Shown: in pieces, positions 15,984-22,054 of the stretch
Layout: every line of letters starts with the position of its first letter
Position numbering within the stretch: the first letter of the stretch is position 1
DNA from: a virus
IMG/VR virus record: IMGVR_UViG_3300006919_000286
Location: 1-29,427 of that record
Strand: one strand, 5' to 3'
Length of the DNA stretch: 29,427 nucleotides
Translations under genes and position numbers: made by a program
Notes under the pieces: generated by a model
The model's input: only the letters and a program-made list of their open reading frames with translations
The model's database searches: none
Told to the model about the DNA's origin: nothing

Positions 15984-16632
15984 GTGTTTCGTTACTGGAT
16001 GTGACCAAAACACTGAATGGATGCTTCCGTGGTTCATGAAGAACTACCTGAAACACAATACGACTCCTATAGTGTTTGCTGACTTTGGTGTCAGCGATGC
16101 GACTCGTTCTTGGGCATATCAGATTGGTGGTTTTGCTGAAATGTTCCAAGTTGATAAACAGAGAACTGGTGGATGGTTCTATAAACCTCAAGCATTGAGA
16201 AAAACAGACGGAAAGTATGTTTGTTGGTTAGATACTGATATTCATATTCTTGGTGATATGTCTGGAATCTTCGATCATTTCGAACCTAACAAATTAGCTA
16301 TGGTGGAAGATGTTGGTTGGACAAAACGAAGAGGAGAAACATGGCATAACTCTGGTGTTGTAGGAATAATTAATAAACCAAACATCTTGACAAAGTGGGA
16401 ACAACAGTGTAAAATAAACCCTTCAGTTGGAGATCAAGAAGTTCTTCATGAAATGGTTAGAGCTAGTCCTTTAACGAGAATGACAAACATCACTTCTTTA
16501 CCTAATATATACAATTGGATGCGTCTTCAAATATTAGATGGGAATGACAACCCAAATAAGTTGGCTATGCATTGGACGGGATTTAAAGGAAAAGAACAGA
16601 TTAGGAAAATAATGTACCATGAAAAAAAATGA
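15967..16632 (+). CDS. Glycosyltransferase-like protein 5 (DxD)
   Basis: A 221-residue protein. CFVTGCDQNTEWMLPWFMKN opens it, GGWFYKPQALRKT is a typical donor-site helix, and GKYVCWLDTDIHILGDMSGI contains the DxD motif. EDVGWTKRRGETWHNSGVVG follows. It is more distant from the other four DxD transferases. The ATG at 15967 was preferred to 15955 because GGTGG is about nine bases upstream. It overlaps both neighbours. Acceptor unknown. Confidence 0.75.
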   Translation: MKSFDKCFVTGCDQNTEWMLPWFMKNYLKHNTTPIVFADFGVSDATRSWAYQIGGFAEMFQVDKQRTGGWFYKPQALRKTDGKYVCWLDTDIHILGDMSGIFDHFEPNKLAMVEDVGWTKRRGETWHNSGVVGIINKPNILTKWEQQCKINPSVGDQEVLHEMVRASPLTRMTNITSLPNIYNWMRLQILDGNDNPNKLAMHWTGFKGKEQIRKIMYHEKK

Positions 16633-17410
16633 TGTTGTTCATCTTATAGGGAATGGTGATAAGTCGGTTTTTTGGCATGATATGAATGAACCAGAAGGTG
16701 TTCGTTTAGTGTGTAATATGCCTCCGTTTCACGTCGAAGATGTATATGCAACCATAATGGTGGATTTTAAAATGATGATGGCCTTGACAGAAGGTCATGT
16801 TAATTTGGATATGTACCGTTGGGTCTTGGGTAATCGACCTAAAATATGGATGAACGATCCTAGTCAATCTTCTTTTTATTTAAAGTATGCACAAAACATT
16901 GTGGGGTTTTATTTACACGTTCCTGAATACTGCGGCCCAGTAGGCGATCCACAATCTGCTACTAACTTTAACTGCGGTCACATGGCGACTCATTTTGCAG
17001 CGACTAAGTTTAAGCCGAAAGAAATTCATATGTACGGTTTTGATACTATTATGGATTTCAATATGCGTTCGATAACAGATGTGTATCTGATGAGTGACCG
17101 TTCAAATGCAAATAATTATAGGTTGTTGAATAATTGGCGTCCAATATGGTATCATCTGTTCAAAGAGTTTGAAGGTCAAACTAAATTTATTATTCACCAT
17201 GACCATGACGAGATTAAAATTCCTCAAGGAAAAAATGTACAAATCGCAATTCATGAATCTAAAAAACAATCTAAACAGAATAAAAAAGAATCGATAGAGG
17301 CAATGGATTCTTCACGAATTCTAACCGAAGAACAACTATCAAAACTTAATCGAAAACAAAGAAGAGTGTACGAAGCTAGACTACGAAAAGGCAAACTTAA
17401 GGCAGGTTAA
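16619..17410 (+). CDS. DUF115/sialyltransferase-like protein with basic tail
   Basis: A 263-residue protein. VVHLIGNGDKSVFWHD at the N-terminus resembles the IGNGxS loop of the DUF115 and GT42-like folds. NCGHMATHFAATKFKPKEIHMYGFD resembles their second nucleotide-binding segment (GhxA..A...k.I...GxD). The final 50 residues are Lys/Arg/Gln-rich and probably disordered. A transferase of the CMP/UDP-sugar type is likely but not certain. It overlaps the preceding gene by 14 bases and ends the glycan cassette. Confidence 0.6.
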   Translation: MKKNDVVHLIGNGDKSVFWHDMNEPEGVRLVCNMPPFHVEDVYATIMVDFKMMMALTEGHVNLDMYRWVLGNRPKIWMNDPSQSSFYLKYAQNIVGFYLHVPEYCGPVGDPQSATNFNCGHMATHFAATKFKPKEIHMYGFDTIMDFNMRSITDVYLMSDRSNANNYRLLNNWRPIWYHLFKEFEGQTKFIIHHDHDEIKIPQGKNVQIAIHESKKQSKQNKKESIEAMDSSRILTEEQLSKLNRKQRRVYEARLRKGKLKAG

Positions 17411-17416
17411 TATATT

Positions 17417-18079
17417 ATGTTTAAACACGTAAAAATTGGTTTGGGATATGATGACCTCGAATCTGTTACAGAAGAATCTGGTCGCAGATACGCTACACCG
17501 ACTGGAACAAAATATCCGTCGATAACTACGGTTCTTAGTATTCTGTCTAAGGATTCAATCGCTCGATGGAGAAAAAGAATTGGTGAAGAGAAAGCCAATC
17601 AAATCACTTTTCGTGCATCGCAACGTGGAACAAGTGTTCACGAATTAATCGAAAAATACATAAATAACGATTCGAAATATTTGTCTGGTTATATGCCAAA
17701 CATTGTCGCTAACTTCTTATCCGTTAAGGATATCTTAGATGAACGAATCGGAAAAGTATACGGCCAGGAACTTCCTCTTTATAGCGACCATTTACGTCTT
17801 GCTGGGCGTGTCGATTGTGTTGCTGAATTTGACGGAAAGATATCGATCATTGACTTTAAAACTTCCCGAAAACTCAAGCGCCGAGAGTACATCGAAAACT
17901 ACTTCTGTCAAGAGGCTGGATACGCTGTCATGTGGGAAGAACGAACTGGCATGCCAATTGAACAACTCGTTACTATAATCGCTGTAGACGACGAAAACCC
18001 GCAAGTATTCATAGAATCTAGAGATAAGTGGATAGGAAAACTAATCGAAACCACTGATCTATATTACCAAACGTTATAA
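17417..18079 (+). CDS. PD-(D/E)XK exonuclease-like protein
   Basis: A 220-residue protein of the RecB/Cas4-like nuclease group. GTSVHELIEKY supplies the first acidic/His region, LAGRVDCVAEFDGKISIIDFKTSRKLK carries the D...DxK core (Asp in RVDCV, then DFK), and CQEAGYAVMWEERTG matches the QxxxY helix. Marine T4-like phages carry a similar exonuclease, probably for recombination or host DNA breakdown. The start is seven bases after the glycan cassette, so it may share its message. A terminator follows at 18101. Confidence 0.83.
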   Translation: MFKHVKIGLGYDDLESVTEESGRRYATPTGTKYPSITTVLSILSKDSIARWRKRIGEEKANQITFRASQRGTSVHELIEKYINNDSKYLSGYMPNIVANFLSVKDILDERIGKVYGQELPLYSDHLRLAGRVDCVAEFDGKISIIDFKTSRKLKRREYIENYFCQEAGYAVMWEERTGMPIEQLVTIIAVDDENPQVFIESRDKWIGKLIETTDLYYQTL

Positions 18080-18100
18080 TCTTATAACAAAACAGTCTAA

Positions 18101-18128
18101 AAAAGGTGTTGACAAAACACCCTTTTCT
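18101..18128 (+). terminator. Intrinsic terminator after the exonuclease gene
   Basis: GGTGTT and AACACC form a 6-bp stem around GACAA; flanking AAAA and CTTTTCTT extend it and supply a T-rich tail. It closes the long plus-strand message and separates it from the accessory island. Confidence 0.7.
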
Positions 18129-18164
18129 TGAGATCATTACCTTGTAATTAAGGAGATGTGATTG

Positions 18165-18668
18165 ATGAGTTTTCAAATTAAAGACAACGTTTTGAATGGT
18201 GTTAAAAGTGACCTGAAAAAGTTGCTTTCTTTCTATGATGAGGTTGGACTGAGAAAGAGTAATAAACAGTTATCCGAGGATATTTCTGGATTGTTTGAAA
18301 ACAACATCGAGAAGTTGGTTGAGGGTGCAGTTGCCCCGAAGTTGGATAGTGAACCGGACATTCGATTTCATGGTGAACCAATCGAGATAAAAACGACTAA
18401 TGGTCATAACTGGAGAGGCGGTACCTTTTCAAAAAGACCAGGATATTATGTTTTTGTGAGTTGGGAAATTGTCGATGGTGAACCTAAATTTTTCGTGGCT
18501 GGCACACCATTATTAGAATCTGACTGGAAAGGTGGCGGCGAAAATTACTATGCTACCCATTATGGTAAAAAAGAACTTGTTGATAATCAAAGAGTTACAT
18601 ACTTTAGTGGTGACCTGATTGTCAATCAGGGCAAGAAAAGACGGACCATTAAAGTCGAATATTCGTGA
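18165..18668 (+). CDS. Orphan restriction-endonuclease-like protein
   Basis: A 167-residue protein. EPDIRFHGEPIEIKTT holds a PD-(D/E)XK site with Asp65, Glu74 and Lys76. It is followed by NWRGGTFSKRPGYYVFVSW, a layout seen in small type II restriction enzymes. No methyltransferase is adjacent, so it is either an orphan nuclease attacking host or rival DNA or a repair enzyme. I chose the ATG at 18165 (AGGAG at 18151-18155) over the TTG at 18162. It sits alone between a terminator and a palindrome-promoter module, as cargo genes often do. Confidence 0.72.
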   Translation: MSFQIKDNVLNGVKSDLKKLLSFYDEVGLRKSNKQLSEDISGLFENNIEKLVEGAVAPKLDSEPDIRFHGEPIEIKTTNGHNWRGGTFSKRPGYYVFVSWEIVDGEPKFFVAGTPLLESDWKGGGENYYATHYGKKELVDNQRVTYFSGDLIVNQGKKRRTIKVEYS

Positions 18669-18674
18669 AAAAGC

Positions 18675-18699
18675 GGAATATAACGTATTCCAAAATTTC
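18675..18699 (+). repeat. Palindrome module copy A
   Basis: GGAATATAACGTATTCC is an inverted repeat (GGAATA, five bases, TATTCC) followed by AAAATTTC. The same 25 bases recur at 19535-19559 with one change. Each copy lies just downstream of or across a stop codon and 37-62 bp upstream of a promoter -10 region. It may be an operator, or a stem at the mRNA end. Confidence 0.8.
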
Positions 18700-18711
18700 A
18701 TCAAAAAACGC

Positions 18712-18740
18712 TTGCAATTTACCGCAATAACTGAGATAAT
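18712..18740 (+). promoter_or_regulatory. Sigma70-type promoter A
   Basis: TTGCAA (18712-18717), 17 bp, then GATAAT (18735-18740). The 24 bases from 18736 match those from 19586 with two changes, which supports a shared promoter module. It would drive the three-gene unit 18769-19543. Confidence 0.65.
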
Positions 18741-18768
18741 ATGTTTTTAATCAATGAGAGGTCGAACT

Positions 18769-19146
18769 ATGTCTTACTTAATCCACCAGTTTCATCTGTC
18801 AGAAGACGCTAGAGACCACTTGAATAAAGTTGGTTGGGGCGGTGATTTCGGTGATTTTCCCGAGATCGCAATCCAGCGTGATGTCAAGTTCTCGGGTGGT
18901 TCAGAGAACTATGAACCTTGGATGGAAGAGCACTTCGAATCGGTTGCTCGTGTAACTGGTGTTGATACCCTCGAAGATGTGTTTCATGTTGGTAATGGAT
19001 ATGGTCCTGAAGGGTCTTGCATTCAGAAGTTCACCCGAATGCATTCGGTTTCTGTGGGTGATATCATTGTCAACGAGAAGTGTGGTACTGCATGGATGGT
19101 TGATGGCCAGGGTTGGTCTAACGTTGATTTTGGGAGGATGTTCTAA
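18769..19146 (+). CDS. Unknown protein with a phage-typical C-terminal block (125 aa)
   Basis: The protein starts at ATG 18769, seven bases after GAGAGG; the earlier in-frame ATG (18754) has no binding site. The sequence is acidic, with FHVGNGYGPEGSC and then MHSVSVGDIIV. The HSxSVGD(I/V)I block recurs at the C-terminus of many small phage proteins (from memory), but its role is not known. First gene behind promoter A. The next gene overlaps by one base. Confidence 0.65.
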   Translation: MSYLIHQFHLSEDARDHLNKVGWGGDFGDFPEIAIQRDVKFSGGSENYEPWMEEHFESVARVTGVDTLEDVFHVGNGYGPEGSCIQKFTRMHSVSVGDIIVNEKCGTAWMVDGQGWSNVDFGRMF

Positions 19147-19331
19147 TGGAAAGAAATAAATTAAATCATGAGGTAGGTTCTGTGTATATTCCTGAAGATA
19201 GACGCCGTAAGGATAACATTCGTTTTGAAGGTAACGACTTTGATGAGTCCTTTATGGAAGGTGTTATAGGTTCTTGTCTTGGTTCTATGGTTATCTTTGG
19301 CGTGTTACTTGCAATTGTGGTGATGTTATGA
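19146..19331 (+). CDS. Small C-terminally anchored membrane protein (61 aa)
   Basis: The ATG overlaps the previous stop (TAATG) and GGGAGG lies eight bases upstream. The first 40 residues are polar and charged (PEDRRRKDNIRFEGND). Residues 41-61 form a hydrophobic helix (IGSCLGSMVIFGVLLAIVVM) that would anchor it in the inner membrane with the N-terminus in the cytoplasm. Function unknown. Confidence 0.6.
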   Translation: MERNKLNHEVGSVYIPEDRRRKDNIRFEGNDFDESFMEGVIGSCLGSMVIFGVLLAIVVML

Positions 19332-19543
19332 GAGTGCGCCAGGAAGTCACTGTGTGGGATAAGACGGACTATCGAGTACCCGCACACATATACCTCACTT
19401 CAGGAACAACTCTCCTTGGCTACGTGCCAGAAGGTTCCTCAGAGGCGATTATCTTTGCACACCCTAAGAAACAATGGTCTGTGGCGAGACGTAAATTTCG
19501 AGACCTCACCAAGGCAGAAATTAAAGGAATATCTGGAATATAA
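19328..19543 (+). CDS. Small unknown protein (71 aa)
   Basis: The start ATG overlaps the previous stop by four bases (ATGA). The protein contains beta-rich stretches (VTVWDKTDYRVPAHIYL, TTLLGYVPEG) and a basic helix (KKQWSVARRKFRDLTKAEI). The stop codon lies inside palindrome copy B. No family is recognised. Confidence 0.6.
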   Translation: MRVRQEVTVWDKTDYRVPAHIYLTSGTTLLGYVPEGSSEAIIFAHPKKQWSVARRKFRDLTKAEIKGISGI

Positions 19544-19559
19544 TGTATTCCAAAATTTC
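19535..19559 (+). repeat. Palindrome module copy B
   Basis: GGAATATAATGTATTCC plus AAAATTTC, 24 of 25 bases identical to the copy at 18675. It overlaps the stop codon of the gene ending at 19543. The changed base lies in the spacer of the palindrome, so the symmetry is kept. Confidence 0.8.
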
Positions 19560-19561
19560 TC

Positions 19562-19590
19562 TTGTATTTTTTCAAAAAGTATGCAATAAT
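19562..19590 (+). promoter_or_regulatory. Sigma70-type promoter B
   Basis: TTGTAT (19562-19567), 17 bp, AATAAT (19585-19590), followed by the same initial transcribed block as promoter A (ATGWTTTTAAWCAATGAGA). No credible protein gene follows for about 470 bases, so the product is probably a non-coding RNA or a precursor of the tRNAs. Confidence 0.6.
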
Positions 19591-19612
19591 ATGATTTTAA
19601 ACAATGAGAAAA

Positions 19613-19723
19613 CGGAGAGATTAGATACCAACTGAATCGAGATAGAAATCAACTGAATGCTACTGGAGTCTACGGACTAGAAAATAACTGAAAGCAACTG
19701 GAACTCGAACTGGAATCTCTCCG
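19613..19723 (+). ncRNA. Predicted structured RNA with repeated ACTGRA boxes
   Basis: CGGAGAGATT (19613-19622) pairs perfectly with AATCTCTCCG (19714-19723), enclosing about 90 bases. Inside, CCA/TGG and TCGAG/CTCGA can extend the stem, and AGTC-TACG-GACT (19667-19678) forms a UNCG-type tetraloop hairpin. Six copies of (A/T)ACTGRA lie at 19630, 19651, 19661, 19686, 19696 and 19708. All frames carry stops and none gives a convincing protein. It follows promoter B directly. The structure is read by eye; no known RNA family is recognised. Confidence 0.55.
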
Positions 19724-19775
19724 CCCCACGTTAAAAGGAATCAATGTGTTTAGAGTGTCATAAAAATATTTCTTT

Positions 19776-19815
19776 GGGGGTGGTTCCCCTTTGCGGGGAG
19801 GGTAATGCCTCCCCC
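19776..19815 (+). other. GC-rich double hairpin in AT-rich non-coding DNA
   Basis: GGGG-TGGTT-CCCC (19777-19789) is followed by GGGGAGG-GTAATG-CCTCCCC (19795-19814). The G-runs and C-runs can also pair in an alternative long stem. It is not followed by a T-run on this strand. It lies between the repeat-box RNA and tRNA-Thr. Confidence 0.55.
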
Positions 19816-19870
19816 ATATACATTTTGTGGAAAGACGGTTATATGTTTCTATCTTACTAATGAATCGTCA

Positions 19871-19914
19871 AATATAGTGCGGGGCGGTAGAGGATACTGA
19901 GGGGCAACTATATT
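19871..19914 (+). other. Imperfect stem-loop upstream of tRNA-Thr
   Basis: AATATAGT (19871-19878) pairs with ACTATATT (19907-19914), enclosing CGGTA-GAGGA-TACTG flanked by two GGGG runs. The remaining non-coding sequence up to 19960 is AT-rich, and I see no promoter or gene in it. Confidence 0.4.
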
Positions 19915-19960
19915 ACTTTTAATTTCGGAATAGATATACATGAAAAAAATTAACAATTTA

Positions 19961-20035
19961 GCCGCCAAAGCATAAGTGGCGATGCAGGGGTCTTGTAAAC
20001 CTCAGAACCAAGTTCGACTCTTGGTGGCGGCACCA
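19961..20035 (+). tRNA. tRNA-Thr (anticodon TGT)
   Basis: A full cloverleaf: acceptor GCCGCCA/TGGCGGC, D stem GCAT/ATGC, anticodon stem GGGGT/ACCTC with loop CTTGTAA (anticodon TGT, T before it), T stem CCAAG/CTTGG with loop TTCGACT. Discriminator A and CCA are encoded. It reads ACA, an A-ending codon favoured in AT-rich phages. Confidence 0.93.
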
Positions 20036-20065
20036 GTTATTCCCTAATAACAAGAGAACGAGAAA

Positions 20066-20230
20066 ATGTTGATTCCAAAAGAGATTAATGGTCAGTGGTT
20101 TCTGGGTGATCAACCAATAGGTGAACCACAAATTGTTAGTGATGAAGAAAAAGAACAATATATTCAATCTCAACTTGGAAGGGTGGGTTCGAATCCAGCC
20201 ACTTCCACCAATGACTTACCAAGGATGTAA
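20066..20230 (+). CDS. Possible small protein whose end runs through a tRNA remnant (54 aa)
   Basis: An open frame of 54 residues between the two tRNAs. The first 37 residues look protein-like (IPKEINGQWFLGDQPIGEPQ, then VSDEEKEQYIQSQL). The rest, GRVGSNPATST, is the translation expected from a tRNA T-arm and acceptor end. The binding site (GAGAACGAG) is weak. It may be a real small gene extended into a tRNA fragment, or chance. Confidence 0.4.
   Translation: MLIPKEINGQWFLGDQPIGEPQIVSDEEKEQYIQSQLGRVGSNPATSTNDLPRM
20177..20210 (+). pseudogene. tRNA 3'-end remnant or tRNA-like minihelix
   Basis: GGTTCGAATCC-type T-loop sequence is followed by an acceptor-like CACTTCC, then ACCA. No matching 5' half (GGAAGTG) occurs upstream. 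The preceding GGAAGGG can instead pair with CTTCC, giving a bulged hairpin with a CCA tail. Confidence 0.6.
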
Positions 20231-20235
20231 AAAAA

Positions 20236-20481
20236 ATGTTTAATAGAATTTACAAAATTGAAGAGTATTTTGAAGGACAAATCTATGACTCCGCTGTACA
20301 AATGGTTGAAGAACTATTTGAGTGTGATGTTCCAGATTTGACCAGAGAACAGATTGATATGTTGGAAGAATGGGTTGCGAATAACGAGTACAGTGTAATG
20401 TGTTCGGGTTTTAATCAGGTGATTCATTGGTGGGAAGATGCCAACATGACTGATGATTTATGGGATGATGAGGAAGAATAA
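20236..20481 (+). CDS. Acidic unknown protein between tRNA genes (81 aa)
   Basis: The gene starts ten bases after AAGGA. The protein is strongly acidic and helical (FECDVPDLTREQIDMLEEWV) with a Trp/His-rich segment (NQVIHWWEDANMTDDLW) and a DDEEE end. No family is recognised. The stop abuts tRNA-Pro by one base, so it could lie on the same transcript and be cut off at the tRNA 5' end. Confidence 0.6.
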   Translation: MFNRIYKIEEYFEGQIYDSAVQMVEELFECDVPDLTREQIDMLEEWVANNEYSVMCSGFNQVIHWWEDANMTDDLWDDEEE

Positions 20482-20482
20482 T

Positions 20483-20559
20483 CGGGGTATAGCGCAGTCT
20501 GGTAGCGCGCCTGCTTTGGGAGCAGGATGTCGGGAGTTCGAATCTCTCTACCCCGACCA
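20483..20559 (+). tRNA. tRNA-Pro (anticodon TGG)
   Basis: Cloverleaf: acceptor CGGGGTA/TACCCCG, D stem GCGC/GCGC, anticodon stem CCTGC/GCAGG with loop TTTGGGA (anticodon TGG), T stem GGGAG/CTCTC with loop TTCGAAT (one wobble pair). Discriminator A and CCA are encoded. It reads CCA. The sequence is unusually close to bacterial, notably alphaproteobacterial, tRNA-Pro (from memory). Confidence 0.95.
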
Positions 20560-20580
20560 ACATTCATAATGAACTTTGAT

Positions 20581-20609
20581 TTGACATTACTAGATGCATT
20601 TGGTATACT
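20581..20609 (+). promoter_or_regulatory. Strong sigma70-type promoter
   Basis: TTGACA (20581-20586), 17 bp, TATACT (20604-20609). It lies just after tRNA-Pro and about 50 bp before the thyX-containing gene string. The following AATGTTTTTAAT recalls the initial transcribed block of promoters A and B. Confidence 0.8.
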
Positions 20610-20656
20610 ATATCTAATGTTTTTAATTTACTTAATTTCACGGAGTACCGAACGAG

Positions 20657-20788
20657 ATGATTGAAGAATACTTAGAAATTTTCGGCGCAATATTCTTTCT
20701 GATGGTTGCATTTTGTGGATGTATATATCCTTTTTTAATTGAGAAAGACACTTTTAATGATGGAGAATTTGATGATAACCCGAAGTGA
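20657..20788 (+). CDS. Small membrane protein (43 aa)
   Basis: It starts at ATG 20657, with CGGAG about eleven bases upstream. Residues 7-27 are hydrophobic (IFGAIFFLMVAFCGCIYPFL) and probably cross the membrane once; the C-terminus is acidic. The first gene behind the promoter at 20581. It overlaps the next start by 17 bases. Function unknown. Confidence 0.5.
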   Translation: MIEEYLEIFGAIFFLMVAFCGCIYPFLIEKDTFNDGEFDDNPK

Positions 20789-20969
20789 TTTTAATGAGGA
20801 TGCGTTTGATACATTGTTTCGTGATGCGTTGATCGAGCAACTTGAGGATTTTAAGTCAACTATGGACGAAGATAGTATTGCTGATTCTAAAATAGTCGAA
20901 GCATTGAGGCGTGTAATTGCGTATAACAGTGTGCCAGGAACTTATGAGGATGGAAAATATGACCTGTGA
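20772..20969 (+). CDS. Small acidic helical protein (65 aa)
   Basis: The ATG at 20772 is preceded by GGAG at the correct distance; earlier in-frame starts at 20739 and 20757 lack one. The protein is acidic (NEDAFDTLFRDALIEQLEDF, then IVEALRRVIAYN). It overlaps the thyX start by 11 bases, so the two may be coupled. No family is recognised. Confidence 0.55.
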   Translation: MITRSDFNEDAFDTLFRDALIEQLEDFKSTMDEDSIADSKIVEALRRVIAYNSVPGTYEDGKYDL

Positions 20970-21642
20970 AGTGAGTCTTGTCGGTATGACACAACCCAGT
21001 GCAATTACTGGTTGTCATACTGCTAATGAATTGATTGCCTATGCAGCACGTGTAAGCAATCCAGGAAATCAAAACAATGAGAAGACTGCCCCAAAGTTAT
21101 TGCGGTATCTTATTAAAGAAGGTCACTGGTCTCCTTTCGAGATGGTCAGTGTTACGATGGAAATCAAAACGACACGAGATATCAGTCGTCAGATAATTCG
21201 ACACCGCTCATTTGCCTTTCAGGAGTTTTCTCAACGGTATGCAGTGAGTGAGGGGTTTAACACTCACCGAGAGGCACGTAAACAACATCCTACAAACCGG
21301 CAACTATCGATGGTAGATGAAGATCCCATTCGTCAGAAGAAGGCGCAAGAGGTCTTTAATGAGATGCAGGCAGAGGTTGCTAAAGTCGCTAAAGACTATT
21401 ATGAAATGGCGTTGAATACGGGCATTGCGAAAGAACAGGCTCGTGCTCTTCTTCCTGAAGGTCTCACAGAAACAACATTGTATATGTCAGGTACCTTACG
21501 TTCATGGATTCATTATTGCGAACTGAGGCGAGGACACGGAACGCAGTCGGAGCATATCAAAGTTGCAGACAAGTGTTGGGATGTTCTTGGAACACATTTT
21601 TCAGATGTAGTGAAAGCCGTGGAGAGTCTAAATGAAATTTGA
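20959..21642 (+). CDS. thyX: Flavin-dependent thymidylate synthase
   Basis: A 227-residue enzyme that makes dTMP from dUMP using FAD, NADPH and methylene-tetrahydrofolate. The signature RHRx7S is RHRSFAFQEFSQRY (residues 81-94). The FAD/dUMP-binding AARVSNPGN is at about 29-37, KEGHWSPFEM at 53-62, and ARALLPEGLTETTLYMSG and RSWIHYCELR at the C-terminal side. Length is normal. The ATG at 20959 has AGGA eight bases upstream; a longer frame from 20917 overlaps the previous gene and is not preferred. Together with NrdJ it would supply DNA precursors. Confidence 0.95.
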   Translation: MTCEVSLVGMTQPSAITGCHTANELIAYAARVSNPGNQNNEKTAPKLLRYLIKEGHWSPFEMVSVTMEIKTTRDISRQIIRHRSFAFQEFSQRYAVSEGFNTHREARKQHPTNRQLSMVDEDPIRQKKAQEVFNEMQAEVAKVAKDYYEMALNTGIAKEQARALLPEGLTETTLYMSGTLRSWIHYCELRRGHGTQSEHIKVADKCWDVLGTHFSDVVKAVESLNEI

Positions 21643-22054
21643 AATTGGTAAACAATATGTTATTGGTAACAAGTATAAGAAGTCTGTCGAAGAGTTTTCG
21701 TTTCTTCGTAAAGAAGAAGATTGTAGTTTCGTAATTGAAACACTATGGCGTTCTGGAGAGTGGTTGATTATTCCGCAAAACGAAGACGAGTGTAAAATTC
21801 TTCAGGATGCTTACGACAACGAAGAGGATATGGAAGTATGTTTTGAGGATATGGAATTTCTGTATACCGACGATGGAATTTATGAAGAATTCAAATGGTA
21901 TGGCAATCTTGAAAATGATGAGAAAGAACAAGAACGAATTCAAGAAGGGTTTTATGACGAAGGTTATATGTTCTTAGAGAGTAATGGTTTCACAGAACAA
22001 GATCCAGAAGTGTATATCATTGGAGGTATTCGGGCTGAGGAGAAAACTGTATGA
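21632..22054 (+). CDS. Acidic protein of unknown function (140 aa)
   Basis: It overlaps the thyX end by 11 bases, with GGAGAG upstream. The first half is beta-like (FEIGKQYVIGNKYKKSVEEF, WRSGEWLIIPQNEDE); the second half is strongly acidic (NLENDEKEQERIQEGFYDE). The end has PEVYIIGGIRAEE. No motif is recognised; DNA mimicry by the acidic half is only speculation. It overlaps the next gene by four bases. Confidence 0.6.
   Translation: MKFEIGKQYVIGNKYKKSVEEFSFLRKEEDCSFVIETLWRSGEWLIIPQNEDECKILQDAYDNEEDMEVCFEDMEFLYTDDGIYEEFKWYGNLENDEKEQERIQEGFYDEGYMFLESNGFTEQDPEVYIIGGIRAEEKTV

Noticed and set aside
18109-18148. TTGACA followed by TGTAAT as a promoter before the restriction-like gene
   Set aside because: The spacing is 28 bp and TTGACA lies in the stem and loop of a terminator hairpin; no -10 fits at 16-18 bp.
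19630-19714. The ACTGRA repeats as a CRISPR array
   Set aside because: The repeats are only seven bases long and unevenly spaced, with no cas gene nearby.
19840-20210. A tmRNA ending at the CCA of the tRNA remnant
   Set aside because: No 5' end able to pair with the acceptor strand and no tmRNA-type 5' sequence (GGGG...TTCGACG) is present upstream.
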